Of a stretch of 64,000 nucleotides of DNA, positions 35,801 through 44,759 are shown one piece after another. The position numbers and the translations under genes are program-made. This DNA comes from Paracentrotus lividus (taxonomy: Eukaryota; Echinodermata; Echinoidea; Camarodonta; Echinidae). The DNA lies in NCBI GenBank assembly GCA_940671915.1, contig CALNVZ010003434.1, positions 9,951,531 through 10,015,530 on the forward strand, in the 5' to 3' direction. Position 1 is the first letter of the stretch; each line of letters opens with the position of its first letter. The notes beneath the pieces are model-generated. The model was not told where the DNA came from. It was given only the letters and a program-made list of their open reading frames with translations, and made no database searches.

Positions 35801-37788
35801 CGCAAAATTTCGCCGCGAGCAGACTATCCGCGGCCGAGATCTCAGGGGGGGGTCAAATTGACCCCCCCCCAGTCAAAATCTCCTCTTGAACATGCCAGTC
35901 TGAATAGGGTTAATTACAAGAGACCAATCAATTTAAAAATTAATTTGCGTGCAGCTAGTTGTTATTTTTATGCCTCCGCCACCGAAGGTGGTGCCGGAGG
36001 CATTATGTTTTCGGGTTGTCCGTTCATGACACCGTAACCGTACGTCGTGTTCCCGTACGTCGTCCGTTTTCGTTCTCGGCGATAACTTAAAGAACCGTTT
36101 GACGGATCACTTTCAAACTTGGATCATGTATGCATATGGTAGGGACAATGATCTGATTAGACTTTGGGGTCAAAGGTCAAGGTCACAGAGGTCATTGTAT
36201 GCATGAAATGGTTCGTTCTCGCATAACTTAAAAACCGTTTGACGGGTGAACTTCAAACTTGGGTATAGTGTGCCTATGGGAGGGGCAATGAACTGATTAG
36301 ATTTTAGGGTCATGAGGTCAAAGGTCAAAGGTCACAGATGTCATTGTATACATGAAAATGTTTCGTTCTCGCAATAACTTAAGAACTGTGTGACGGTCAA
36401 CTTCAAACTTGAGTAATGTGTGCATATGGGAGGGGCAATGAACTGATTAGATTTTGGGGTCAAAGGTCAAAGGTCACAGAGGTCATTTGTGTACATGAAA
36501 ATGGCTTGTTCTCGCAATAAACTTAAAAACCGTTTGACGGATCAATTTCAAACTTGGGTCATATGTGCATATGGGACGGACAATAATCTGATTAGAATTT
36601 AGAGTCATGAGGTCAAAGTTCAAAGGCCACAGAGGACATTGTGTACGTGAAAATGGCTTGTTCTTGCGATAACTTAAGACAGTTTGATGGATGAACATCA
36701 AACTTGGGTCATGTGTGCATATGGTAGGGACAATGAATTTATTATATTTTGAGGTCATGAAGTCAAAGGTCAAGGGTCAACAGACGTCATTGTATACATG
36801 AAAATGGCACGTTCTTGCTGTAACTTCTGAACCGTTTTATGGATCAACTTCAACTTGGGTCATGTGGGAGGAAAGATGAACTGATTAGATTTTTTGAGGT
36901 CAGGACATCAAAAGGTCACTGGTTATTTATTGTAAATGACTCGTTTGTGCAATTTCTGAAGGACCTTTGAACAGATCACTTAACATGTTTATCCTTTTTA
37001 TTACATCAGTAGCCATCCTTACCGAGTTGGAAATAATTCTGATGATACAACTTTAATAGATTTGGGGTCAATATCTCAAAGATGTCATGGTGTAAATGGA
37101 TGTAAAATACTCAAGATGCGCATGCCTTTTTTTTCCGATGTGGCAATACGGAGGCATGCCTTCCGACCGTTAGCGGTCGAAGATTCATCTAGTTCTTTTT
37201 AGGTTTTATAGCGCTGTCATGCAAAATGTGAATATTTCCCCATCTCAGTTACGTTGTTAAAAAAATTCTTTTAGTTGGCTAATTACTTTATTCTTCTGTT
37301 ATCAGTCAAAGGCTGATTATGTAAGGGGAAAAAGAGGGAATCCTTTCCATATAATTATGTACAAGGTCTAAATTGCTTAAAAACAGCCCCAATTTTTTTT
37401 AATCAAGCAATTTGTTTATAATTACAACCTTCTGTGGTGGGATAGGGAGGATTTGGTACATGTAAAACGGCCCTTCTCCCTTGTAACTCTTAACACCCAT
37501 ATGAAAAAAAAGGTCTTCATTGGGTTTTGCTGCCTGTTGCAATGCAAATATTTTATTATTTGATTTATTGCAGACATGAATATTCTATAATCATATCACC
37601 AGTCATGATCTATCCATCTATTATGAAACAGAACCTTAATGTATGAGCATAATATGTAAGAATGCAAATACACTCACATTAAGTAACCACATTTTTATTT
37701 TATCTGTTAATTTCCCTCAGGTTCCGCCAGTAAGAGACTGAAGAAATCTGACCTCACGGATCACCTGACCTTAGCGTCAGTCGAATAG
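12070..37788 (+). CDS. RBM19: RBM19 (Mrd1 homologue), six-RRM SSU-processome protein, complete
   Basis: Twenty-six coding exons: 12070-12105, 15400-15582, 16275-16418, 17000-17056, 18794-18944, 19303-19439, 19893-20114, 20444-20536, 20897-20975, 21559-21630, 21803-21891, 23123-23161, 24380-24455, 25115-25245, 25493-25608, 26121-26217, 27258-27368, 27863-28063, 30091-30247, 30764-30852, 31637-31703, 32663-32801, 33460-33576, 33847-33952, 34976-35099, 37721-37788. They total 2901 nt, 966 residues plus stop, close to vertebrate RBM19 (about 960). All introns are GT-AG and frames join throughout. Six RRMs lie at about residues 1-80, 328-405, 435-510, 618-690, 741-826 and 848-928, with an acidic/lysine-rich linker after the first. 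The family acts in the nucleolus, binding the 35S/45S pre-rRNA and U3-containing pre-ribosome for early cleavages towards 18S rRNA. No frameshift or internal stop was found, so it is presumably functional. Confidence 0.97.
16275..20114 (+). CDS. RBM19: RBM19 exons 3-7: charged linker
   Basis: Exons 16275-16418, 17000-17056, 18794-18944, 19303-19439 and 19893-20114 encode residues 74-310. Exon 3 finishes the RRM1 extension (ARPWSK is a family hallmark). Exon 4 is nearly all lysine around a KKKKKKKK run, likely a nuclear/nucleolar targeting segment. Exon 5 holds the conserved LEDDPKFQEFLEAH stretch. Exon 6 is Glu/Asp-rich and ends ELSDMD, joined to YLKSKIVK in exon 7, as in other RBM19 proteins. 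Exon 7 goes on as a Ser/Glu/Asp-rich low-complexity tract. The linker is expected to be disordered. Confidence 0.93.
20444..21891 (+). CDS. RBM19: RBM19 exons 8-11: RRM2
   Basis: Exons 20444-20536, 20897-20975, 21559-21630 and 21803-21891 encode residues 311-421. RNP2 reads FTIKVRGVPFNV and RNP1 reads TGVIFVEF. The domain ends with GRRYVELFRE, a phrase typical of RBM19 RRM2, followed by a linker ending SWAKQ. The two introns inside the domain are phase 1. Confidence 0.93.
22018..22343. repeat. Tandem duplication, two 163-bp units (intron 11)
   Basis: Two nearly identical units start 'tcgcatcattaaatgct' at 22018 and about 22181. They share 'gggataacccatagggacac', 'atgtccacaaacttagactt' and 'tttagactgtagtgttaact'. 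Only a handful of mismatches separate them, so the duplication is fairly recent. It lies wholly inside the intron between RBM19 exons 11 and 12. Confidence 0.9.
22500..22740 (+). mobile_element. Decayed tRNA-like SINE (intron 11)
   Basis: The stretch 'gaaggtcctctattcaaacc' resembles the T-arm/B box of a tRNA-derived SINE. It is preceded by 'agtcaaggggtttgaccat', which could be a worn A-box half. A G tract follows, and the right end is AT-rich with aataaatcagaataaat. It does not fold as an intact tRNA and has no proper anticodon arm, so I call it a SINE relic, not a tRNA gene. Confidence 0.4.
23123..25608 (+). CDS. RBM19: RBM19 exons 12-15: RRM3
   Basis: Exon 12 (23123-23161) is a 13-residue linker exon. 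Exons 24380-24455, 25115-25245 and 25493-25608 encode RRM3, with RNP2 GRLFVRNLAY and RNP1 KGFAFITFMMPEHAVRAY, followed by GRMLHILPG and a basic linker. A phase-1 intron of 659 bp splits the domain after LFSKYG. The sequence around the second half (KKxKGFAFITFM) is strongly diagnostic of RBM19. Confidence 0.95.
23598..23886. repeat. (AT)n microsatellite split by a 180-bp insert (intron 12)
   Basis: About 70 bp of pure ta repeats end near 23667 and resume at about 23850-23886. The sequence between contains 'cgggccttaaggggaa', 'ttccccttaacgcc' and 'cgccttaagg', partly inverted with respect to each other. It could be a small TA-targeting insertion into the microsatellite. Confidence 0.75.
26121..27368 (+). 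CDS. RBM19: RBM19 exons 16-17: conserved inter-RRM segment
   Basis: Exons 26121-26217 and 27258-27368 encode residues from SSHNWNTLFISANAVAD to VRMALGETQIVAE and NGVALDSFSQ. This block between RRM3 and RRM4 is conserved in RBM19/Mrd1 across animals and fungi and is not itself an RRM. It helps to tell this gene from other multi-RRM proteins. Confidence 0.93.
26641..26957. mobile_element. ~317-bp TIR element (intron 16)
   Basis: It begins cagggttcccagc and ends gctgggaacccag, so the outer 12-13 bp are inverted with one mismatch. Near the ends, 'tcagggaaaa' recurs several times. No coding frame is present. CAGGG ends are common in hAT-type MITEs, but no 8-bp duplication is clear, so the class is uncertain. 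Confidence 0.65.
27600..27745 (-). mobile_element. Transposon end fragment, hAT-like (intron 17)
   Basis: The right border 'tggatccgccact' is, on the minus strand, the agtggcggatcca type of terminus seen in many hAT-like elements. It is followed inward by 'ggaggggac' and 'atgcatgcccc'. No matching opposite end was found, so it is probably truncated. Confidence 0.35.
27863..30247 (+). CDS. RBM19: RBM19 exons 18-19: RRM4
   Basis: Exon 18 (27863-28063) carries RNP2 SVFLVKNLPAS and the degenerate RNP1 VTAIVEFLEP. Exon 19 (30091-30247) completes the domain with FKHVPLYLEWAP and continues into a Glu/Lys-rich linker. A weak RNP1 in RRM4 is normal for this protein. The 2.0-kb intron between them is mostly a LINE fragment. 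Confidence 0.94.
28138..29724 (+). mobile_element. CR1/L2-like LINE fragment with short-repeat tail (intron 18)
   Basis: The left part encodes the C-terminal reverse-transcriptase region: NPLKCKMMRVCFSR, KLLGVILQHDLRLDSH, RASQKFYIIRTLKR, then after a frameshift LLEYCAPVWHSS and VQKRALRI, and in another frame LRNSALPYFVRF. At least two frame changes and the missing upstream catalytic part show it is dead. An AT-rich 3' part of about 900 bp follows, with aataaag and a tail of five attca-type repeats ending at about 29724. Short tandem tails and loss of the 5' part are typical of CR1/L2-group retrotransposition. It lies in the same orientation as RBM19. Confidence 0.85.
30764..32801 (+). CDS. 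RBM19: RBM19 exons 20-22: RRM5
   Basis: Exons 30764-30852, 31637-31703 and 32663-32801 encode RRM5: RNP2 SVLFVKNLNF, the helix KKAFKKCGAI, basic RKKDTKNQGQLLSM, and RNP1 MGYGFIEF, then HSLELKISNRA. The split after NQ-G by a phase-1 intron leaves the loop before RNP1 as a separate exon start. Vertebrate RBM19 has the same LLSMG phrase. Confidence 0.95.
32145..32565. repeat. Phrase repeat: ~20-bp 'gtctaat' units, then their inverse (intron 21)
   Basis: From about 32145 to 32345 the sequence repeats variants of 'cactttgtctaatttcc' at roughly 20-bp steps. From about 32365 to 32565 it repeats the reverse complement, variants of 'attagaccaaatgg'. The turning point is near 32345-32370. There is no coding frame. 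It is a large imperfect palindrome made of many short phrases. Confidence 0.8.
33460..35099 (+). CDS. RBM19: RBM19 exons 23-25: RRM6
   Basis: Exons 33460-33576, 33847-33952 and 34976-35099 encode a lysine-rich lead-in, RNP2 TKILVRNIPFEA, then FGEVKTVRLPKKM and RNP1 HRGFGFVDF, then the end GRRLVLEWAE. This last RRM is nearly identical to those of other animals in the stretch TVRLPKKMTGTG, strong support for the identification. Phase-2 and phase-0 introns divide the domain. Confidence 0.96.
34761..34900. mobile_element. MITE family A, copy 2 (RBM19 intron 24)
   Basis: Same family as 3471-3604 and 59120-59264. The inverted ends contain catcaaaggactt and aatcctttgatga, with ccgacaaatttgctcttagc and 'caatcagatgcaagcattt' inside. 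The ends here have drifted (gagggacattt against atgcccccttg). It lies 76 bp upstream of the exon 25 acceptor and does not disturb the splice site. Confidence 0.88.
35128..35913. mobile_element. piggyBac-like non-autonomous element, TTAA-flanked (intron 25)
   Basis: The element 35132-35909 (778 bp) starts ccctattcagactgg and ends with the exact complement. TTAA lies directly outside both ends (35128-35131 and 35910-35913). Next to each end is a palindrome of the form g8-tcaatttga-c8. The interior has no transposase frame. TTAA duplication together with ends starting CCC is the hallmark of piggyBac-type insertion, so it is probably mobilised by a transposase encoded elsewhere. Confidence 0.85.
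35969..37192 (+). mobile_element. Helentron/Helitron-like element with internal ~150-bp repeat array (intron 25)
   Basis: The left end is a palindrome-rich stretch tatgcctccgccaccgaagg followed by its partial complement. Then come about seven degenerate repeats of about 133-152 bp, marked by 'cgttctcgcaataactt' at about 36071, 36214, 36364, 36507, 36659, 36811 and 36942, with recurrent 'ggtcaaaggtcacagaggtc'. The right end has 'ggaggcatgcc', then a perfect hairpin (cgaccg-ttag-cggtcg, 37164-37179), then CTAG at 37189-37192 followed by T. A 3' hairpin just before CTRR is the Helitron mark, and internal satellite arrays are known in Helentron-derived elements. It is non-coding. Confidence 0.7.
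37721..37788 (+). CDS. RBM19: RBM19 exon 26: C-terminal tail and stop
   Basis: The last exon adds 22 residues after the codon split at Gly945 (SASKRLKKSDLTDHLTLASVE) and ends in TAG. The acceptor ttccctcag is good. The tail is shorter and less acidic than in vertebrates, where the protein ends in a Ser/Asp/Glu stretch. The frame and exon phase agree with exon 25. Confidence 0.88.
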
Positions 37789-38873
37789 CTATCCCAGAAT
37801 TCCCTTCCTCCCTAGATACCATAAGGGGTAAGGTTCAACCTGAATGTTGTTGCATGCAAGTGTATTGTTCAGCATTAGCTTTTTCATTTGGGGGGGGGGG
37901 GGCGGTGGATCAAAATCTGGGGGATGTTTGTGTGGGCCTTCTGTTAAATTTAAAAAATTGTGAAGATTGGAGAGAAGGGGGATGAAGTCATACTTGTAGT
38001 GAATTCAAGCCTTGATATGTTTCTGTATGACTCATCAATACAATATTAATGTTGAATATTGTTAGTTTAAGGGCTGCAACATTTTTCCATTGAGTTCCTA
38101 ATGTACACTACTAGTATTTTAACAGCTCTGCATATTATTTTAACACTACCAAATATAGTTGGATTCCTCCTCTACTCTCCCCCCCCCCCTCTCCATTTCA
38201 TATGTCCTTAAATCAAGTCTGTGTATCATGTCTGATTAGTACATCATTTATTTTATTTTTTGTTCATCTAATGTACCATACAACTACTAAAATAGTGTTG
38301 TTTTTGTTTGTGCCCATCTTTTTTTTCTTCAAACTTTAGTAAAAAGTACATACATGTATGTATTGGATTTTATCTTGCAATTCTTGTTGATACATGTATA
38401 AAACACACCATTCTGTATGAAGAAATGTGGTACAAAATCATAATTACACATTTTCATTAAATACTATGTATGAACAACATATATGTTTATGATTAGATGA
38501 TTGTGTGCATCAAAAATTGTTGTAAATCTTTTAACCCAGGAGTCACAATTATGAAGTTTTAATAGCATTGAGGTTCAATTCTGTTTTTGATTGATTGACA
38601 CAGACCATTGCTTGTGTCGCCAATCAAGTTGGCACTCCAGTAATACCTTCTAGATTAAAGGGGGAAAAAAATCCAATTGCGTTCACTCCTTATCAAGACA
38701 TCAGATCAAGCATATTATTTGAAACCTTATGGTCAGTGTCTTAATATGGAGGTATCTTATTGCTTTATTATTAGGCAGATTATATTAATATAATATAGAG
38801 GGCCTCCATAGGCATTCATCATGCTCTGTACTGTTAAACAGATTATCTGGTGCTTGTATGCAAATTTTTGTTG

Positions 38874-38879
38874 AATAAA
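38874..38879 (+). terminator. Candidate poly(A) signal of RBM19
   Basis: AATAAA about 1.1 kb after the stop, the first canonical hexamer on the + strand that I noticed in the 3' flank. An ATTAAA lies earlier, at about 38456. Positional inference only. Confidence 0.3.
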
Positions 38880-39384
38880 AACGAGCCTATAATTTATATA
38901 TTTACAATGTATATTACAAAGAACACAAAGAAACTAAAGTATTGATCTACACGTAAATATGTGATGTATATACATATAGTGATGACTTCAATTGTACTAT
39001 ACAAAGAGAAAATCATAATCATGTATTTCAAGTGTACTTATCATGTATGTCCTCAATTAAACTTTCAATACAGATCTTCATTTCATAACGGAGATGAGAA
39101 TTGTGTCCAAGACAAATAGATGAATGTCTCCATCTGCTGTTCAAGTAGGACCATTTTGCTTTCTCTGTGTGGGAGCCAAATTTTTTTTTTCTCTCTTCCC
39201 TACACGATTTATTATTTTTTTATAATCAGGCATTTTTTGTTTGAGTGTTGAAAGCTTTCAAGTTGAAAGTTATCAATTTAAGTGTCAATAACTCAAGGAG
39301 GAATAGTAGAGTCACTGCGATACATATTAATGTATGACAAGTTCGAACATTGATTTGAATCATATACATATATTATATCATATG

Positions 39385-39835
39385 CTAGTCGGTTTTAAGC
39401 ATCCTACAATCTTATGAAATGCTGCCCTCTCTAACATGGAAATTTGTAGTAACAATGTCTCCCATTTGACTGAACCTACATTGCTTTTTCCCCTTACTAT
39501 CCCAGTTTTAAGATGAACTATTTTATTTTTCTGATTTGAGTTGGTTTTCCTGGGTAATGTGTCAAAAATGTTAGTCCTTTTCAAGTTGACATCAATTGTT
39601 GTGTCAACATGCCACGAAGGAAAGAAAAGCAAAGCCCACTGTGATACTTCAATACCGGGTATACGTCAAGTATAGTCATCATATTAATTACAGGCAAGTC
39701 TTCAAGCACCATATAATTTTATGAAATGCTGCCCTCTCTAATTTGAAGATTTGGAAGTTACAACTGCTCCTGGATGACAGAACCCCCTTTTTCCCCCTTG
39801 CTATTGTTGTTTTATGATGACTTTTTATGTGGCTA
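39385..39835. repeat. Diverged tandem duplication (~310-bp period)
   Basis: The blocks at about 39395-39540 and 39695-39835 share 'atgaaatgctgccctctcta', 'ttttatga' and a run of c/t before 'ttgctatt'. They are probably an old local duplication in the 3' flank of RBM19. No gene is seen between 37.8 and 40.9 kb apart from the possible 3' UTR. Confidence 0.6.
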
Positions 39836-40005
39836 TTTTGTTCTTCAAAGCTTGAATCATTTCTGGCATAAATCCCTTGTCATGTATTTATTTTACAAAA
39901 TAAATAAGGATATATTCTGAATTTTATTGCTTATTTTTGTGTTAAAATTTTCAATATTCTTTTTAGTTATCAAGTATGTGTATACTCTATACTGTCTCAT
40001 TGATT

Positions 40006-40011
<6 letters not shown>

Positions 40012-40042
<31 letters not shown>
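40012..40042. repeat. (GT)n microsatellite
   Basis: About 15 uninterrupted gt dinucleotides in AT-rich flank. Confidence 0.95.
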
Positions 40043-40044
<2 letters not shown>

Positions 40045-40934
40045 AATTGTGCATGGAATTGACAGTTTTGTTGAGATAATATATTAAGGAGTTGAACTAA
40101 AGGCTTCTGCTTAAGCATTCCATATTATTATTCCTGAAAGGGTTATGATAAAGTACGGGAAGAAAACCATTTCCTGTTTATCATTACTCTCTGATTATTG
40201 GAGATCACCAAAAAAAAAAAAATTGCTAACAAAATGTATTTGATGCATGTCCATTCTTAGACATATATGTACTGTTTCTTTAATGACAAGCATTCTTTTC
40301 TAAATGATTTTTCCTTTCTTTCTTTGTTTCAAAATGATGCTGAAAAATGACTGATGCTTATCTTGTTTTCTCCTTGCACTTCATAGCAACATGTTGTGTA
40401 TTCCCATTTACTTCTTTAAGTGTATTATACAAAATAAGTTCTGCTAGGTACCTGTTTAGACACTAAAGAGATTAATGTTATTTATAAGATATGTTTTTTT
40501 ATGGAATTTTATAAAGCTCAGCAACAGAAGTTTAATAAAAAAAAATCCTGCCTTTCTCTACCTTTTTACATTCTAAAAAAATAAACCCCTTTTTCCTTCC
40601 ATTTTTATTTATTCATTTAAATTTTTTTTTTTTTTTTTTTAAACAAATGATGATTACTATGCATGTATCTGTATGATAATGAAAAGAAAGGGCTCCTTGC
40701 CTACCATTACATATCCAAAAAATAATAATGGAAAGTTGTCTCATCATGTGAATCATCGCTGTCCGTGTAAATTGGTTCATATCGTTCACGGTTCCTAGAG
40801 GAAGTGAGGGGTGTTTGTCATCACGCTATATCGCCCTCAGTACCAGCGCAATTTGTACTTTGTAATTGAAAAAGCCATATGGTTGGGAAGGTTCCAATTG
40901 AAAAGAGACAGACCACGATGATTGCATTTATTGA

Positions 40935-43290
40935 TATTGAACCTTGTTGTGCACTATGCTATTATCAATGTATGTTGGTATTATTGTCTCTAGTTCAAGT
41001 ACCTTTTTATGAAATTGGGAGCAAGAGCTTAAAGGTGTTAAGTGGATGTAAAGGGACAGATAAGTAGGGTTAAAGATTTAGTGTGTGCACTCTGCTATTC
41101 CCAATGTATGTTGATATCATTGAGAGCAAGTGCTTTAAGGTGTTAAGTGCATAGATAAGTATGGTTAAAGAATGTTTTTGTGCACTTTGCTATACCCAAT
41201 GTATGTTGAAATCAGGTTGTTTCTTTAGTTCACATGCCTTATGAAATAATTGAGAGCAAGTGCTTTTAGGGTGTTAAGTGGATGTAAAGGGACAGATAAG
41301 TAGGGTTAAAGATTTAGTGTGTGCACTCTGCTATTCCCAATGTATGTTGATATCATTGTCTCTAGTTCAAATGCATTGAGAGCAAGTGCTTTAAGGTGTT
41401 AAGTGCATGGATAAGGATGGTTAAAGAATTATTTTGTGCACTGTGCTATACCCAATGTATGTTGAAATCATGTTGTTTCTTTAGTTCACATGCTTTATGA
41501 AATAATTGAGAGCAAGTGCTTTTTGGGTGTTAAGTGGATGTAAAGGGAAAATTAAGTAGGGTTAAAGAAGTTGATATCAAGTTGTTTCTTTAGTTCAAGT
41601 GCCTTATAAAAGAATTGAGCACGAGAGTCAGTAAGCCCTCGTAAAAAAAGAAAAATTTTGACTGAAATAAATTATGATGATGGTGAGAACAAGTGTTCTG
41701 AAGGTGTTAAGTCGATGCAAAGGGATACATATTAAATAGGGTTAAAGATTGAGTTTGTGCACTCTGCTATGCCCAATGTATGTTAACATCAAGTTGTCTC
41801 TTTAGTTCAACTGGCCTCTGAATAATCGAGAGCACATGTTTTTGAGGTTTTAAGTGGATGTAAAGGAATAAGTAGGGTTAAAGATTTTTTTTTTTTTTCA
41901 ATGAATGTTAAAGGTAGTATCAGCCTTTTTCACAAATTGTGAAAACTAATGCAACTTGGCATAACTGTAGAATATGATCGACCTATACTGTCTATTCGAT
42001 CTTACTGTCATAGGTTGCCTAGATCAGTAATACGAAACGAAAATCTGACTACCAATCTTGACCAGCTCTCCATCAACATCGTTGATATTACAGCGCGTGC
42101 AGCACGTACCGTACACAGCAATATACACACGGCGCATCAGCGTGCATTATTCTCTGCGCTAACGGTCAGCGGTTCGCACCGTACGGTATATTTTTCGAGG
42201 TTCGAAAAAATAGGAATGAATTTTGATAATCGCAATATAATGACAAACATACACATTTGAGCTTAATCATGTTGTGGGAAGATATGGTCATTGGTATACT
42301 ACTATATCCTGTAAAAACTAGAAATTTAATATTTTTGCCTGCAAAAGGCTGACACTACCTTTAATGTCAAGTTGTGTCTTTAGTTCAAGTGCCTTATGAA
42401 AGAATTGAGCGCAAGAGTCAGTAACCCCTTGTAAAAAAGAAAAACATTGACTGATATAAATTATGATGATGAGAGCAAGTGTTTTCAAGGTGTTAAGTCG
42501 ATGTAAAGGGATGCTGAGTAGGGTTAAAGATTATTAGTTTGTGCACTCTGCTATGCTCGGTGTATGTTGATATCAAGTTGTGTCTTTAGTTCAAGTGCTT
42601 TATGAAAGAATTTAGAGCAAGTGATTTTGAGGTATTAAGTGGATGTACAGGAATAAAGATTGATTTTTTTTTGTGCACTCTGCTATACTCAGTGAATGTT
42701 AATATCAAGTTGTGTCTTTAGTTCAAGTGCCTTATGAAAGAATTGAGCGCGAGGGCTTTTAGGGTGTTAAGTGGATGTAAAGGGAAAGATAAATTGGGTT
42801 AAAGAAGTTGATATCAAGTTGTGTCTTTAGTTCAAGTGCCTTATGAAAGAATTGAGCGTGAGAGTGTCAGTAAACCTTTGTAAAAAAGAAAAACATTGAC
42901 TGTTATAAATTATGATGATAATGATGATGAGAGCAAGTGTTTTCAAGGTGTTAAGATGATGTAAAGGGATACTGAGTAGGGTTAAAGATTGAGTTTGTGC
43001 ACTCTGCTATGCTCGGTGTATGTTGATATCAAGTTGTGTATTTAGTTCAAGTGCTTTATGAAAGAATTTAGAGCAAGTGTTTTTTAGGTGTTAAGTGGAT
43101 GTAAAGGAACAGCTAAGTAGGGCTAAAGGTTAATTTGTTTTACTATATATTCAATGTATATTTTGATTTGAAGTAGTCTCTTTATGAAAGAATTCTGCCT
43201 TATGAAAGAATTGAGCAAGTGCGTCTAAGGTTTTAATTGGATGGTTAAGTACATGTATACATGTAGCTAAGTAGCGTTAAAGATTATCGG
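40935..43290. repeat. Long degenerate satellite array downstream of RBM19
   Basis: Units of roughly 120-170 bp recur with the ordered phrases 'gtgcactctgctat', 'caatgtatgttgatatca', 'tctttagttcaagtgcctta', 'gaattgagagcaagtgcttt', 'ggtgttaagtggatgtaaag' and 'agggttaaagatt'. Unit lengths vary because some carry an extra segment with 'gagagtcagtaa' and 'attatgatgatg'. A MITE interrupts the array at 41912-42360. A second cluster of the same unit lies at 52690-53210. No coding frame runs through the units. Confidence 0.88.
41908..42364. mobile_element. 449-bp TTAA-flanked MITE inside the satellite
   Basis: The element 41912-42360 has inverted ends aggtagtatcagcctttt / aaaaggctgacactacct and is flanked by TTAA at 41908-41911 and 42361-42364. 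Other satellite units show the unoccupied site, for example near 42703: gaatgTTAAtatcaag. This confirms a four-base TTAA duplication. The interior is CpG-richer than the array (around 42080-42190) and contains a 103-codon frame that I do not recognise. It is not a transposase. Confidence 0.85.
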
Positions 43291-44755
43291 GATGTCCCAT
43301 ATGATAAAAAAAAAGACAAGGAAAAAAAAAGAAGATATTCTAACAAGAGGAGAAAAACCGGTCTCAAATAGGTTACGTGGCAATATACAGATATGTTTTT
43401 AAATTTTCTTTGTACCTAATATTTCTAATATAAAGTTCTTATGCACTATCATAAATAATTTATGTCTTTTGCATGGCACGTCAATGCACATTGAGTATTA
43501 TCTCATCTTGTCAAAGTTTTGACAGAGTAGATGAGATATATTTATTTTAATTCAATTTAGATTGGCCAATATGTGTATTCATCCATTCAGCTATGTAATT
43601 ATTATATGCTTTTTAATGATATGCTCTAGAGCTTCATTATGACATTATTAGATGATTATGAGTATATAACAGGTTTTATTATTGGTATCAAAATAACAAA
43701 TAAGAAAAGATACCAGATACATATCTGTAGTACATTATTTCTCTCTAAAAAGAGCCTAACAGAATATGTTTGCTAATTTAAATAATTCTAGACAAAATGC
43801 ATTTTTTATTTATCAAAAAAGCTGTCTGTTTTGATGCGTATGAATGCTCTCATAACTATTTCATTTACTAATGTAAGAGACATTATATCCTGGAACAATC
43901 GACCCTGCAGTATGTGGGAAAAAAACCTAAAAAAAAAAGAAGAAAGGAATTCCATACCAACCCAGCGAGGATGATCATACCTGATCAAAAACATTATCTC
44001 ACACAGATAGAAAAAAAAGCGATCATGGAATAATTCTTGGAGCGTAAAGAAAGACATATCCTTGCGATTATCAGAGCATACTAGCCGTATAGGACACCAT
44101 CCCATTCAGAGTCGTAACCGATGAAGCGTGGAAACAATTTGCACCGATCGTTGCGTGAGAAGATCAAGTATGATCTCGACGTCACTGATATCATTGTTTC
44201 AGAAAAATTAGGCCTCATGCACAACAAAAAGTAGGCCTGCCACCCAATTGATGAGTATTTTTTAGGAGGAAATGTGCACTCCTTATTTCATTAGCCTGAT
44301 TAGAAAAGTCGTAGTCTTTTTCATTTATTGGAGGGGGAGAATTCATATTAAAAGGCTATTAAAAAGAAATAGAACAGTATGTATGATATCAATTCTTTCA
44401 CCCTTATGAAGAAACAAAATGCATAGAGTGGAGTCATGTTTGGCCTTAATAACAGGTGAATATTTTCAAAAGATGCAATGAAAAAACAACCAATTTATGA
44501 AATTACAATTCCAATAGTTTGAAGGGCCTAAACAAATAGCAATTATATGGTTGGTTGCAATGCGATGCCACAAGTCTAATATCTGTGGTGTTAGTGGCAT
44601 ATGTGCGTGGGTGGGGGGGGGTGGGGTGCTGAGAATCAACCTGGAAATTTGTTACGGTTGAGAACTTTCTAAATTTTTTATTTTTTTTATTTTTTATTTT
44701 TTGCAAATGGAAGAAAGGTCCTTTTAATACATACATTAATGCTATTTGCATTTTG
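43291..44755. other. Intergenic DNA, no gene recognised
   Basis: AT-rich, with short A and G tracts (for example a G run near 44608). Short open frames on both strands show no family resemblance. A CpG-richer patch at about 44060-44200 was examined as a possible minus-strand exon but cannot be supported. Confidence 0.4.
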
Positions 44756-44759
44756 TATT

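Noticed and set aside
36483-36773. 96-codon minus-strand frame with repeated phrases
   Set aside because: The apparent protein repeats simply reflect the ~150-bp DNA repeats of the Helentron-like element.
35969-37192. CRISPR-like regularly spaced repeats
   Set aside because: Repeats are about 150 bp, degenerate and without unique spacers, in a eukaryotic intron. A tandem satellite, not CRISPR.
41949-42260. 103-codon frame inside the TTAA-flanked MITE
   Set aside because: No transposase or other family motif, and the element is a non-autonomous type. The frame probably stays open by chance in its CpG-richer core.
44106-44184. Possible minus-strand terminal exon, in phase with the 52128 donor
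   Set aside because: An acceptor-like tatcag and a short open frame in compatible phase exist, but the stretch is only 79 bp, has no recognisable protein and lies 8 kb from the donor. Chance is likely.
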